A model generated the notes under the pieces. It worked only from the letters and a program-made list of their open reading frames with translations. It had not been told where the DNA came from and made no database searches. This document shows positions 45,001-52,244 of a stretch of 64,000 nt of DNA, in pieces. Each line of letters opens with the position of its first letter. The first letter of the stretch is position 1. Both the position numbers and the translations under genes were made by a program. Source of the stretch: a virus; the IMG/VR virus record IMGVR_UViG_3300031963_000006, positions 62,001 through 126,000 of that record; one strand, written 5' to 3'.

Positions 45001-46206
45001 ATTAGACAACCAACCGCGTCTTTACCGAAAGTTGACCAATTTGTCCAAACGATAAGAACAAATCTTTTAAAAATAATAAAGGATAAGTTAAAAGTTGAAT
45101 CAAGTTCAAATACACCTCAAGTTGCGCAATCAACACAAAATGTAACAAATACAAACGCAGCCGCAGGAACATCAAATAGTGTGACTTCTCCGACTCTAAC
45201 CACCGGACCAACCTCGAATACAACAACTAATTCAATTGACCAATTAAGATTATTGAATTATGAATTGAATAATAGTCCCGCAAGTACAAAATCTGCTAAT
45301 CAAGAATGTGTATCTAATTCAGACTACGCATCTTACACTAAAGCTGAAATTGTTAAAAAAGAATTTAACTTAACTCAAATGTATGAAATTGTTAATTCTG
45401 TTTTAAATTTAAATGGAGGTGCAAACATTAAGTTAGCCCATACAATTTATGCATTTATTTGGTTAAATTCAAATGGTTCGGCAGCGGGTTTTTCGTCAAA
45501 CAATTTCAATTTTGGGGGGATTGACTTAACAAGTTCATGGGGACAATCAGGAGAGTCAAACTTCTTAAAAGAATATTTTTGTTCTACCGACAATGTACCA
45601 TATGCATCTTTCCAAAATACTGATAAGTTTGTTACATTTTTATCTAATAGGTGGAGAAGTAGAGTTGCGACAATTAGTGAGGACAATTATAAAGAAATAA
45701 CTAAATTTATTATTTTAAATTCTAAACAAAATATTAAACCTGAAACCATATATGAAGACATGGATATTGTTGATTTAGGAAATATTGAAAGTCAAGTTCA
45801 ATCTGCGATTTTTGCATACGACCAAGTTAATAGACAATCTGCAACTTCGACAGAACCAACACAGTTATTAAGTATAACAAGAACCTCAGTAGGTGACCCC
45901 AAATTTGTTGTGACAGTTAATAACACAAATAATGAAAAATGGGTTATGATAGTTGCGGAGTATAAAGTGACTTCACCATCTGAATGTTCACAAACTGATT
46001 ATCAATATAATATATCAAACTTGATTTCTAGTGACAAACAAAGTTTATCAATATCTTTAGAGGACATTCAATTAGATTCGGATTGTTCAGACACTCCAGT
46101 AGAATCTGTGAAATTTAGAGTAACTTTGAACCCTGTATTGTCCGATGGAGTAACGCTTGATAATAGTAGAAGTCAAACTGTACAATATATTAGTGGAAAT
46201 TTCTAA
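39070..46206 (+). CDS. Giant baseplate hub protein (2378 aa) with GH73-like C-terminal region
   Basis: The N-terminal 250 residues include ITIELEDVKGRALFESGNNS, YPIFYLTIKGYYGKAVRLPL and GNFHITLSMITYKYNVLNEV, patterns seen in T4-like hub and wedge proteins. Residues about 1920-2000 (KIMMMGNAMIQPSMYFNLRY, GPYMILDVTHNIVPGMFHTT) match the C-terminal beta-domain of phage hub proteins. Residues about 2090-2215 (LAHTIYAFIWLNSNGSAAGF, SNNFNFGGIDL) resemble a glucosaminidase (GH73/FlgJ-like) fold, but the usual catalytic Glu is not at its expected place. The last 120 residues are a beta-sandwich. It may combine roles that T4 divides among gp27, gp5 and others. Confidence 0.55.
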   Translation: MADNSENILVEFDYNNITIIDPNKVIDENGNAKERYVSQEDLVMYANLECKPIPRTKLAVGSNNDDIIRNTSIASINFLKPGGKRILENDYTDNLTGQENLKSENKINSKDEEYYAKQTNLSGGNNGTVDSGLLGITSISIQQNTSFTPVITIELEDVKGRALFESGNNSPYAAFFNMPYPIFYLTIKGYYGKAVRLPLMLQSFNSRYNTSSGNFHITLSMITYKYNVLNEVTMAAAIATPQMYQKNIDIKGVEGGPSQFANITSVSVSLGKQKMHEMYSEYKTKGLIPDDFPEITILQMYYRLENFIKNTLESYIQQNLDPLNNVQEYEKKLREYQGNIATYQKSWKDKYMDNENFYVSNLSGEKLYSFKKEFDEQSKREVALAELKKYITEYNEILNKNETVGTNGSYEINGNLEKCAIPNNITFDIFLEIIDKPEDVNLQKTLNQRSSKKKFTNDEISKLQAELNTNMTFNSGKIIMKDGGIVPEYTYYKFGDLNEEQSPVPLFRTFLGEINRMFKDVKSYREKIQDALTKALTEKIQSKDNGIGFVPTIRNVLSVIFANGEAFLRIMDDVHAKAWEVRDDTDRKKAILDPSVSNANPDNLSSGDNTNLPIYPWPQYIVETAGENGQEKYIVAYPGDPKYSNLTNATSYEKWPEVEFVEEFINAFVNRNPEIDNPEPVSNEQTDINRLSFNAIEFPVENIVYGNKEEVKFFFEIYERLFYTIYYSRLSRAESSIQEKDLVSSIIADAEKTNLLYALGTDNPFLIEKFKQYGINSANFETTLRHISNGGTGQSWQNFIRGIFNTSYIRNTVQNSQFEFLNLDKILETKSNPLLSLDREDDFLNYITGSSSSNSYDYSDIYPLTNLSWCKDKLANGQSISDNKSAFNTTKILTYNKSNKTITNFPYNLSTLEKRPITNFIYENTVVPTADTTTNLVDFYNERVRSEQLVTEGDLIYYNYSGQVGFYQTTSMLNTPFYVNSIQQAVEKFRNYDDYPYTVPAYLFLNSLPLSTLREKYKTYKTSDSNITVEDLDYILASLKKFGAIHKVPYAWILKIGSIYHRYKKYVEDNIDILDDCWQNFKQVENFDPITNVPTRNYGLIINGANIDIVLEKDTIIGTETSTLINTGFYPKLINDFNVFYQGYMIYSTFTDTDIQNGFDSGVTLNYVSEAIIDEPEGFDDANPMRDLRVIPWSVNVDNIIKTFTYPIPSQGSLLNQTFNECFIKEGNIDKLKLEVKGNQAMYDGSIRNFWAAPHYGYFDLSKIKKPEYDEYIKIIFTESDVSSQENFGLHNPIVGYSKISEIFSAFDTEILNKFEEEFLNFSKSVYDYDLKNLSETLTKTEKSFKNFQFLMREMMKVPKQSTTGATGTEAVSRTQEIQCQTINSYIKEFLNFDYVFKYGNPSSFDKKLFYSFSNKFIEDPYTWEKYTEATPDALPVQGGSVTLTTSQTNFPEEWKTLRIYVGFSDIPELTYKDSGSFITDFFIDLNVGFNVQNIKNFAPIIKIYATQKLTQTQPQTSVSPLPIPPVLPTQQFVGLIIEIFTLNDGSTVTIYKQNENKFSLFRNFSQEIKFVGEQVGISGETNLNLAKIAITEIYGFYSQSPLDPQYIAAVTTPPEPQFPLVPSSTNNWGKVTFINNMDNYLSAVDRFQGTIVDNLMITLRSKLPLITVENSKGVRKDLDGSQTKLELWESFKATNDKWISGGDFKNKTIFEDLLLLDRASRNIGDTVIADIFHLKNFIMDASPKMSVLSFAQSVLLRNNFMVMNIPSYVNFYNVQDAVKNPKPRPEGTLEFANTLFGTFLNVDYRDSSSKMVCFFISKPSEHLAINKNVDYRFKDDAFDLRKTSNPLVENQVGKTDWDKSNKVVGFNVDIGTQNQQIFQSFDVSQEAGTSTAESLEVINQMANQSGNRGGATQNLSLYNIYKNRSYKCKIMMMGNAMIQPSMYFNLRYVPMFSGPYMILDVTHNIVPGMFHTTITGIRQPTASLPKVDQFVQTIRTNLLKIIKDKLKVESSSNTPQVAQSTQNVTNTNAAAGTSNSVTSPTLTTGPTSNTTTNSIDQLRLLNYELNNSPASTKSANQECVSNSDYASYTKAEIVKKEFNLTQMYEIVNSVLNLNGGANIKLAHTIYAFIWLNSNGSAAGFSSNNFNFGGIDLTSSWGQSGESNFLKEYFCSTDNVPYASFQNTDKFVTFLSNRWRSRVATISEDNYKEITKFIILNSKQNIKPETIYEDMDIVDLGNIESQVQSAIFAYDQVNRQSATSTEPTQLLSITRTSVGDPKFVVTVNNTNNEKWVMIVAEYKVTSPSECSQTDYQYNISNLISSDKQSLSISLEDIQLDSDCSDTPVESVKFRVTLNPVLSDGVTLDNSRSQTVQYISGNF

Positions 46207-46215
46207 AATAAAAGA

Positions 46216-46227
46216 TATTTATAAATA
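46216..46227 (+). promoter_or_regulatory. TATTTATAAATA palindrome before the 74-aa gene
   Basis: AAAAGATATTTATAAATAAAA is nearly the same string as at 12243 and is followed 7 bases later by the ATG at 46235. A -10 role would leave a leader of only a few bases. Confidence 0.6.
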
Positions 46228-46234
46228 AAAACTT

Positions 46235-46459
46235 ATGGGTACTAAAGAGATATTAGATAGTTATTTGGGTAAGAACACTCGAATAACAGAAAGAGATAAC
46301 GGTAACGGTTATAAAGAAGTTTGTGATTTAGATACGGGTGAGTGTTATACTCTTAGAATTAAAGATGGTTTAATTGAGAGAGTTGATAACACTATGAATA
46401 CCAATAAAAAAATTCAGGTTGAAACTTTACATGGAGTTAAACAACTTTTAAACGGTTAA
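46235..46459 (+). CDS. Hypothetical protein (74 aa)
   Basis: This 74-residue soluble protein opens MGTKEILDSYLGKNTRITER, with a beta-hairpin-like middle (EVCDLDTGECYTLRIKDGLI) that has two Cys residues. Another 74-residue unknown occurs at 48116, but the sequences are unrelated. It lies 3 bases before the Pro-rich gene and shares its promoter motif. The family is not recognised. Confidence 0.55.
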   Translation: MGTKEILDSYLGKNTRITERDNGNGYKEVCDLDTGECYTLRIKDGLIERVDNTMNTNKKIQVETLHGVKQLLNG

Positions 46460-46462
46460 AAA

Positions 46463-47119
46463 ATGGGAATAGATACTAAAATATTAAACGAATTAAAAAG
46501 ATATAACGATATCAATCGATATATAACTGAACAAGACGTTCCACCTCCACCTCCTGGAGAAGAAGCAGTTCCACCACCAGCACCCGCCGACCCAGGCGCG
46601 GTCCCACCACCTCCTGGTGCTCCGGCCCCTGAAGCGGCGGTACCACAACCTGTTGATGTTGCAACAGACCCTGATGTTGAAAAAATTGGGGACGAGGAAG
46701 GAAAAGAATCTAAAGGTGAAGAGTTAGAAATAACTGACTTAGTTAAGTCACAAAAAAATATTGAAACAAAACAAGAAGAATACTTTGATAACTTATTTAA
46801 ACATTTAGAAGAGTTGGAAAGTAAATTGTCTAATATGGACTCTATAGTTACCAAATTGAATGATTTGGAGGCTAAAGTTGAAAAATATAGAACAAAAACT
46901 CCGGAGGAAAAACTTGAATTACGTAGTTTAGATTCAGGACCGTTTAATCAGAAACTTAGTGATTTTTTTGAAGATAAAGAGATTGATATGGAAAAAACGG
47001 GAAAGAATGATTATGTTTTAACTCAGGATGATGTTGAAGGTTATTCACCTATAGACATCAAAAAAAGTTTTAGAGATTTTGGAGATGAGGAATCGGGAGA
47101 CTTCACCGAGGTAAGATAA
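46463..47119 (+). CDS. Pro-rich, coiled-coil hypothetical protein
   Basis: This 218-residue protein has three parts. Residues 1-25 are helical. Residues 26-62 are a Pro/Ala/Gly-rich segment (PPPPPGEEAVPPPAPADPGA) that is much richer in GC than the surroundings. An acidic linker follows, then a coiled coil at about 93-150 (EEYFDNLFKHLEELESKLSN). The acidic C-terminus ends GDEESGDFTEVR. An extended assembly factor or scaffold-like role is possible, but I recognise no family. A strong terminator follows. Confidence 0.55.
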   Translation: MGIDTKILNELKRYNDINRYITEQDVPPPPPGEEAVPPPAPADPGAVPPPPGAPAPEAAVPQPVDVATDPDVEKIGDEEGKESKGEELEITDLVKSQKNIETKQEEYFDNLFKHLEELESKLSNMDSIVTKLNDLEAKVEKYRTKTPEEKLELRSLDSGPFNQKLSDFFEDKEIDMEKTGKNDYVLTQDDVEGYSPIDIKKSFRDFGDEESGDFTEVR

Positions 47120-47120
47120 T

Positions 47121-47145
47121 AAAAGGGGTCATTTGACCCCTTTTT
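47121..47145 (+). terminator. Intrinsic terminator between the Pro-rich gene and gp32
   Basis: AAAAGGGGTC and GACCCCTTTT form a perfect stem around ATTT and run into TTTTTAA. Because A and T tracts flank both sides it could work in either direction. It separates the late structural unit from the replication unit. Confidence 0.9.
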
Positions 47146-47148
47146 AAT

Positions 47149-47177
47149 TTGACAAAACAAAGGCTGACACTTATTAT
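47149..47177 (+). promoter_or_regulatory. Sigma70-like promoter for gp32
   Basis: TTGACA (47149-47154) and TATTAT (47172-47177) are separated by exactly 17 bases, with an expected start about 20 bases before the ATG at 47205. No TATTTAT core is present, unlike before most structural genes. It is a good early-promoter candidate using unmodified host polymerase. Confidence 0.6.
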
Positions 47178-47204
47178 TAATAAACAATTTTAAATTTAAT
47201 TATT

Positions 47205-48056
47205 ATGGCGACAAACAATTCTTTAGATGCGATTCTTTCGCAGTACGAAAATTCAAAACAAGGCGGTTCATCTAACGCCTCAAAAATGTCTCAAGATGAA
47301 AGAATGAAAAAGTATTTCGCGGCTATCCTCAAGGATAACGAGAAACAAGGTCAAAAACGACTACGAATACTCCCAACAAAAGACGGAAGTTCACCATTCA
47401 AAGAGGTATGGTTCCACGAAGTTCAAGTTGATGGAAAATGGCAGAAGTTTTTTGACCCAGGTAAAAATGACAACGAGCGTTCTCCATTGTCTGAAGTTTA
47501 CGAAGAACTTATGTCAACAGGAAAAGAGTCTGATAAGGAACTTGCAAAACAGTACAAACCACGTAAATTCTATATTGTTAAGGTTATTGACCGTGACAAC
47601 GAACAAGACGGAGTTAAGTTTTGGCGTTTCAAGCATAACTATAAGAACGAAGGTATCTTGGATAAAATCATCCCAATTTTCCGTCAAAAAGGAGATATCA
47701 CTGACCCTGAAAATGGTAGAGATATCATTCTTGAATTGACAAAGGCTAAGACCCCAAAAGGAGCTACTTATACTGTCATTCAGACAATTATGCACGATGA
47801 CCCATCTCCTCTACATGAGGATAAGGAGACAAAAGAAACTTGGGTTAATGATGAATTGACTTGGGGTGATGTATATTCTAAGAAGCCGGCCGAGTATCTC
47901 GAAGCTATTGCTCGTGGCGAAGTTCCACGTTGGGATTCTGACGCTGGTAAGTATATCTACGGAAGTGAAATTGAGGAAACGGTATCTATGGGTGGTAAGA
48001 AATCAGTCGTTGACCCACAGTCAGACGATGAACCATCAGACGACCTTCCTTTCTAA
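47205..48056 (+). CDS. 32: Single-stranded DNA-binding protein (gp32-like)
   Basis: In this 283-residue protein, a basic N-terminal arm with SLDAILSQYENSKQG precedes the binding core. The core contains KRLRILPTKDGSSPFKEVWF, ELAKQYKPRKFYIVKVIDRD and GVKFWRFKHNY, the pattern of T4-like gp32. The acidic tail ends DDEPSDDLPF and should recruit replication partners. The Cys/His zinc site of T4 gp32 is absent, and no Cys is seen at all. It starts the replication block and is followed by its own hairpin terminator. Confidence 0.9.
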   Translation: MATNNSLDAILSQYENSKQGGSSNASKMSQDERMKKYFAAILKDNEKQGQKRLRILPTKDGSSPFKEVWFHEVQVDGKWQKFFDPGKNDNERSPLSEVYEELMSTGKESDKELAKQYKPRKFYIVKVIDRDNEQDGVKFWRFKHNYKNEGILDKIIPIFRQKGDITDPENGRDIILELTKAKTPKGATYTVIQTIMHDDPSPLHEDKETKETWVNDELTWGDVYSKKPAEYLEAIARGEVPRWDSDAGKYIYGSEIEETVSMGGKKSVVDPQSDDEPSDDLPF

Positions 48057-48072
48057 TAAAAAATGTTAAACA

Positions 48073-48101
48073 AACTACCCCTGAAATATGGGGTGGTTTT
48101 T
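48073..48101 (+). terminator. Intrinsic terminator after gp32
   Basis: AACTACCCC and GGGGTGGTT pair over 9 bp (one G-T pair) with an 8-base loop and are followed by TTTAAT. It would lower expression of the downstream genes relative to gp32. Confidence 0.75.
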
Positions 48102-48115
48102 AATACCTTAAAAAA

Positions 48116-48340
48116 ATGACAACTCAAGAAAAAATTACGCAAAAATTGTATGAGGCGTTGACAAACAAGTACTCCGCCCAAATTTCAGAAGCTGAAGCAA
48201 CATTAATGGTCTATTTCAATAATCCTGTTGGTATCGGAGAACATCCTCAACATTTGGAAGAGATGGATAAATTTGTTGACCAATTGGCAAGTGCAAAAGA
48301 TAAGCTAGACGCTTTACAACAATTCAAGAAATATAGTTAA
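48116..48340 (+). CDS. Hypothetical protein (74 aa) before uvsX
   Basis: This is a helical, soluble 74-residue protein (TQKLYEALTNKYSAQISEAE at the start; HLEEMDKFVDQLASAKDKLD near the end) that looks like a helical hairpin. It ends 1 base before the uvsX start, so translation is coupled. I do not recognise the family. The position suggests a small replication or recombination accessory. Confidence 0.6.
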   Translation: MTTQEKITQKLYEALTNKYSAQISEAEATLMVYFNNPVGIGEHPQHLEEMDKFVDQLASAKDKLDALQQFKKYS

Positions 48341-48341
48341 T

Positions 48342-49352
48342 ATGGCAATTAAGAAAAAAGAATTAGGTTTAGATTCAATCAAATCTAAGTTCTCTACTTC
48401 GGCAAAATATAAACCTCAAAGATATTTTGACTTGGGTACAGAATTTTTGGATGCGGTTGGAATACCAGGGCCGGCGATTGGACACATCAATATGTTCTTG
48501 GGTCACTCTGATACGGGTAAAACCACTGCACTTGTAAAGGCGGCGGTCGATGCTCAGAAAAAAGGAATCCTACCTGTATTCATTATCACCGAACAAAAGT
48601 GGTCATTTGAACACGCTCGTATTATGGGGTTCCAATGTGAGGAGGTTGTGGATGAATCAACAGGTGAGATTGATTGGGATGGTTTTTATCTATTCAACAA
48701 TAATTTTGATTACATCGAACAAATTACCGAGTATATCAACAACTTGTTGGATGCCCAAGAAAAAGGTGAATTGGATTATAGTTTGCTTTTCCTTTGGGAC
48801 TCAGTTGGTTCAGTTCCTTGTAAGATGACTTTTGAAGGTAAAGGTGGTAAACAACACAATGCTTCAGTTCTTGCTGACAAGATTGGTATGGGTATTAACC
48901 AAAGAATTTCAGGTAGTCGTAAAGCTGATTCAAAGTTTGAAAACACACTTGTAATTGTTAATCAACCTTGGGTTGAACTTCCTGATAATCCATTTGGTCA
49001 ACCAAAAATTAAGGCAAAAGGTGGTGAAGCAATTTGGTTAAACTCATCTTTGGTATTTTTGTTTGGTAATCAAAAAGGTGCTGGTACTACAAAAATTACC
49101 GCCACAAAAGATAAGAGAACTGTTAAATTTGCAGTTCGTACCAAAGTATCTGTACTTAAAAATCATATCAATGGATTAGGTTATGAGGATGGTAAAATTA
49201 TAGTAACACCACACGGATTTATGGCTGGTAAAGAACCGGCAGAAGAAAAGGCATCTATCGAAAGTTACAAAAAAGAACACGCTGAATATTGGAAAGATAT
49301 TTTGGGTGTATCTGATTTGGATTTTGATTTGAAAGAAGAAGTCGAACCTTAA
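48342..49352 (+). CDS. uvsX: UvsX RecA-like recombinase
   Basis: This 336-residue ATPase has Walker A GHSDTGKT at 54-61, catalytic Glu 84 in IITEQKWSFEHA, and Walker B LLFLWDSVG with D153. INQRISGSRKADSKFENTLV follows, then QPWVELPDNPFGQPKIKAKG, the DNA-binding loop region. The fold is that of T4 UvsX (391 residues) and it catalyses strand exchange in recombination-dependent replication. It is followed 11 bases later by the 5' nuclease gene. Confidence 0.95.
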   Translation: MAIKKKELGLDSIKSKFSTSAKYKPQRYFDLGTEFLDAVGIPGPAIGHINMFLGHSDTGKTTALVKAAVDAQKKGILPVFIITEQKWSFEHARIMGFQCEEVVDESTGEIDWDGFYLFNNNFDYIEQITEYINNLLDAQEKGELDYSLLFLWDSVGSVPCKMTFEGKGGKQHNASVLADKIGMGINQRISGSRKADSKFENTLVIVNQPWVELPDNPFGQPKIKAKGGEAIWLNSSLVFLFGNQKGAGTTKITATKDKRTVKFAVRTKVSVLKNHINGLGYEDGKIIVTPHGFMAGKEPAEEKASIESYKKEHAEYWKDILGVSDLDFDLKEEVEP

Positions 49353-49363
49353 TTAAATAAAAG

Positions 49364-50368
49364 GTGACCAAAACATTATTAATTGACGGAAACAATTTAT
49401 TAAAAATTGGATTTCATGGTGTGAAAGATTTCTTTCACGAAGGTAAACACGTTGGGGGTATTTGGCATTTTCTAAATACTACCCGACGTTTTATTGAAGA
49501 AGAAAACTTTGATAAAGTAGTCGTATTCTGGGATGGTGAAGGGAGTTCTCTCACAAGAAAAATAATATACCCCCAATACAAGGAGAACAGAAAACCTGGT
49601 TATGACTTTAAAGAGGAGTCGTTTTACCAACAAAAACATAGAGTAAAACAATATCTTGAAGAGATGTTTGTTCGTCAGGTTGATATTAACAACAATGAGG
49701 CTGATGACCTTATTGCTTATTATTGTCAGATTGCAAATGATGAGATTATAACCATTTTCTCGAGTGATAAAGACCTAACACAGCTTATATCACAAAACGT
49801 GTCTATATACTCACCCAGTAAAAGATTAACCTATAAAAAAGGTGATTTTATCAAACTACACGAGGTTGAGATACCCCACTATAATGTAAAAACATATAAA
49901 ATATTGTCAGGTGATAAGTCTGATAATATTGATGGTATCTATTATTTGGGTGAAAAAACTTTAGTCAAATTATTTCCTGAGATACTTGACCATGAGGTTT
50001 CTTTTAACGATATTTTAACAAGAGCCGAGGTATTACTTACTGAGGACAAAAAAAACAAAATATTACAAAACTTACTTTCAGGTAAAACAAAATCAGGTAT
50101 CTATGGAAATGAATTTTTTGAGATTAACAACAAAATCGTGGATTTGTCTAATCCGTTAATCACAGAGGAAGGTAAGGAAATAGTCAAATTATATTATAGT
50201 GAAACATTAGACCCCGAGGGGAGAGGGTATAGAAACCTAATCCGTATGATGATGGAGGATGGGTTCTTCAAATTTCTCCCAAAACATGACGAGGCTTGGG
50301 TAAACTTTGTAAAACCGTTTATGAAATTAACAAGAAAAGAAAAAAAACAATTTAAAACCAAAAAGTAA
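49364..50368 (+). CDS. rnh: 5'-3' exonuclease of the FEN family (T4 RNase H-like)
   Basis: The start is GTG at 49364, since no in-frame ATG fits, and the first residues VTKTLLIDGNNLL match the family opening. Metal-binding motifs in order are LLIDGNN (D8), VVVFWDGEGSSLTRKII, NNNEADDLIAYY, FSSDKDLTQLI and SGDKSDNIDGIYY (helix-hairpin-helix region). It removes RNA primers and flaps from the lagging strand. The length of 334 is close to T4 rnh (305). The tail is Lys-rich. A short AAGG overlaps the start as a weak ribosome site. Confidence 0.9.
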   Translation: MTKTLLIDGNNLLKIGFHGVKDFFHEGKHVGGIWHFLNTTRRFIEEENFDKVVVFWDGEGSSLTRKIIYPQYKENRKPGYDFKEESFYQQKHRVKQYLEEMFVRQVDINNNEADDLIAYYCQIANDEIITIFSSDKDLTQLISQNVSIYSPSKRLTYKKGDFIKLHEVEIPHYNVKTYKILSGDKSDNIDGIYYLGEKTLVKLFPEILDHEVSFNDILTRAEVLLTEDKKNKILQNLLSGKTKSGIYGNEFFEINNKIVDLSNPLITEEGKEIVKLYYSETLDPEGRGYRNLIRMMMEDGFFKFLPKHDEAWVNFVKPFMKLTRKEKKQFKTKK

Positions 50369-50374
50369 TTTTTT

Positions 50375-50827
50375 ATGAAAGAGCAAGATTTAACAAAACT
50401 TGAGTTTTTGATGATGGTTAACGATAACATCATCGTTCAGAGGTATTTTAATGTTCGTGATTACAATCCCGAAGCAAAATACTCATCCGAACTTTATGAG
50501 TTTATTTTAGAATTTAAAAATACTCTCATGCATCGTTTGAAGATGAAAACTGTGGATTATATGCTTGAAAATTCTTATGAGATTCAGGGTAACCCATCTA
50601 TTTTGGATACGTCATATACCGACGGACCAGAACACTTTAACATCTTTATTAAACATGGGGACATGACAATTTGTCATCGTCAGATTGATGCTAAGATTTT
50701 CCCTCCTAAAATAAGATACACCGTAGATATCCGCCCTCATATAAAAAGTTTGCTTTCATCACTTACTGACATTTTTTCAGCGAAAAATTTAACTTTTGAA
50801 TTCGCGGGAATTAGTACTAAGCGATAA
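50375..50827 (+). CDS. Hypothetical protein (150 aa) in the replication block
   Basis: This 150-residue soluble protein has a helical first half (LTKLEFLMMVNDNIIVQRYF, YEFILEFKNTLMHRLKMKTV) and a beta-rich second half (FNIFIKHGDMTICHRQIDAK). It lies 6 bases after the nuclease gene and 29 before the helicase gene. The position would suit a helicase loader or other accessory, but it does not resemble T4 gp59 by eye. I assign no function. Confidence 0.55.
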   Translation: MKEQDLTKLEFLMMVNDNIIVQRYFNVRDYNPEAKYSSELYEFILEFKNTLMHRLKMKTVDYMLENSYEIQGNPSILDTSYTDGPEHFNIFIKHGDMTICHRQIDAKIFPPKIRYTVDIRPHIKSLLSSLTDIFSAKNLTFEFAGISTKR

Positions 50828-50834
50828 TATTTAT
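50828..50834 (+). promoter_or_regulatory. TATTTAT motif before the helicase gene
   Basis: GATAATATTTATCAAAAACG lies 22 bases before the ATG at 50857. It is one of only two copies before a replication gene, the other being at the polymerase promoter. Confidence 0.4.
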
Positions 50835-50856
50835 CAAAAACGAACAAAAATTTACT

Positions 50857-52239
50857 ATGGCGTCAAACAAAAATTTCGATTATTTAGGGTCTTCTTTTCA
50901 AATACAATTATTGAATCAAATCATTATTGATAAAGAGTTCGGAAGGTCCATAATTGACGTTATAGAACAACAATATTTTGAAAATAAGTACTTCAAAATC
51001 ATCTTGCAAATGATTAAGGAGTACTATTCCAAATACGAACACGTACCTACTTTTGATACATTAGAGCAAATAACCAAGTCTGAACTACAACAAGAATTGG
51101 CCTCTAAAATTGTGTTGGACACTATCACAAAAATCAAAGACTCCCCAATTGAAGGCAGTGGTTTTATTCAAGAAAAGGCTCTCAAGTTTTGTAAACAACA
51201 AGAACTACAAAAAGCCATTACTAAAGCTCAAAAAGTTATTGATGGTGGTGAGTTTGAAAGTTATGACAAACTAGAAGAACTAGTTAGAGAAGCTCTACAA
51301 GTTGGAGAACGAGAAGATGGAATGGCCGATGTATTCTCTAATTTGGATGATGTACTTAACGAAGACTATCGTCACCCAATTCCGATGGGAATACCAGGTA
51401 TCGACAGATTGTTAAAAGGAGGTTTGGCAAAAGGAGAATTAGGAGTTATCTTAGCCCCCACGGGAGTAGGTAAATCTACATTCTTAACCAAAATTGCAAA
51501 TCACTCATTTAATTTGGGATACAATGTACTTCAAATATTCTTCGAGGATAACCCAAAAATTATTCAACGTAAACACATCACACTTTGGACAAAAGTCCAT
51601 CCCGATGAGTTATCAACTAAAAAAGATGAGGTGATGGATAAGGTTAGAGAGGTACAAAGTAAGATGGAAAACCGTCTTATTTTAAAGAAACTACCATCAG
51701 ATACTTTAACAATGCTTCAAATCAAAAATCAACTTCGCAAGATGATTGCTGATGGAGTTAAGTTAGATATGGTTGTATTAGACTATATTGACTGTATCGT
51801 TCCTGATAAAAATTTGGGTGATGAATGGAAGAGTGAAGGTTCGGTTATGAGAGGTTTCGAAGCAATGTGTCACGAGTTGAATCTGGTTGGGTGGACGGCA
51901 ACACAGGGTAACAGAAGTTCGATTTCATCAGAGGTCGTAACAACAGACCAAATGGGTGGGTCAATTAAGAAGGCTCAAGTTGGTCACGTTATTATATCTG
52001 TTGCGAAAACATTACAACAAAAAGAGATGAAACTGGCCACAATTGCAATAACCAAATCAAGAATTGGTGACGATGGTATTGTGTTTGAAAATTGTAAGTT
52101 CGATAACGGTATGTTAGAAATCGATACCGAAAGTTCGGTAACGTTCTTAGGACTTGAAGAACAGAAAGAAGAACAACAAAGACAACGAGTAAAAGATTTA
52201 CTCGAAAGAAGAAAACAAAGAGAACAACAAAATAATTAA
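50857..52239 (+). CDS. 41: Replicative DNA helicase, DnaB family (T4 gp41-like)
   Basis: This 460-residue hexameric helicase has an N-terminal helical domain, then [20 protein letters not shown]. Walker A is [10 protein letters not shown] near 200-209, Walker B is [10 protein letters not shown] with D309, and TATQGNRSS forms the late arginine/Gln segment. It unwinds DNA 5'-3' at the fork. The C-terminal tail is Gln/Arg/Glu-rich ([20 protein letters not shown]). The gene ends 5 bases before nrdB. Confidence 0.93.
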   Translation: MASNKNFDYLGSSFQIQLLNQIIIDKEFGRSIIDVIEQQYFENKYFKIILQMIKEYYSKYEHVPTFDTLEQITKSELQQELASKIVLDTITKIKDSPIEGSGFIQEKALKFCKQQELQKAITKAQKVIDGGEFESYDKLEELVREALQVGEREDGMADVFSNLDDVLNEDYRHPIPMGIPGIDRLLKGGLAKGELGVILAPTGVGKSTFLTKIANHSFNLGYNVLQIFFEDNPKIIQRKHITLWTKVHPDELSTKKDEVMDKVREVQSKMENRLILKKLPSDTLTMLQIKNQLRKMIADGVKLDMVVLDYIDCIVPDKNLGDEWKSEGSVMRGFEAMCHELNLVGWTATQGNRSSISSEVVTTDQMGGSIKKAQVGHVIISVAKTLQQKEMKLATIAITKSRIGDDGIVFENCKFDNGMLEIDTESSVTFLGLEEQKEEQQRQRVKDLLERRKQREQQNN

Positions 52240-52244
52240 TTAAT

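Noticed and set aside
40170-45686. Several minus-strand frames of 60-95 codons within the hub gene
   Set aside because: All lie antisense to one long uninterrupted coding frame, show no family features and have no start signals.
46456-46854. A 132-codon minus-strand frame rich in Gly, Ala and Ser
   Set aside because: It is the mirror of the Pro-rich segment and coiled coil of the plus-strand gene at 46463. It has no promoter or family resemblance.
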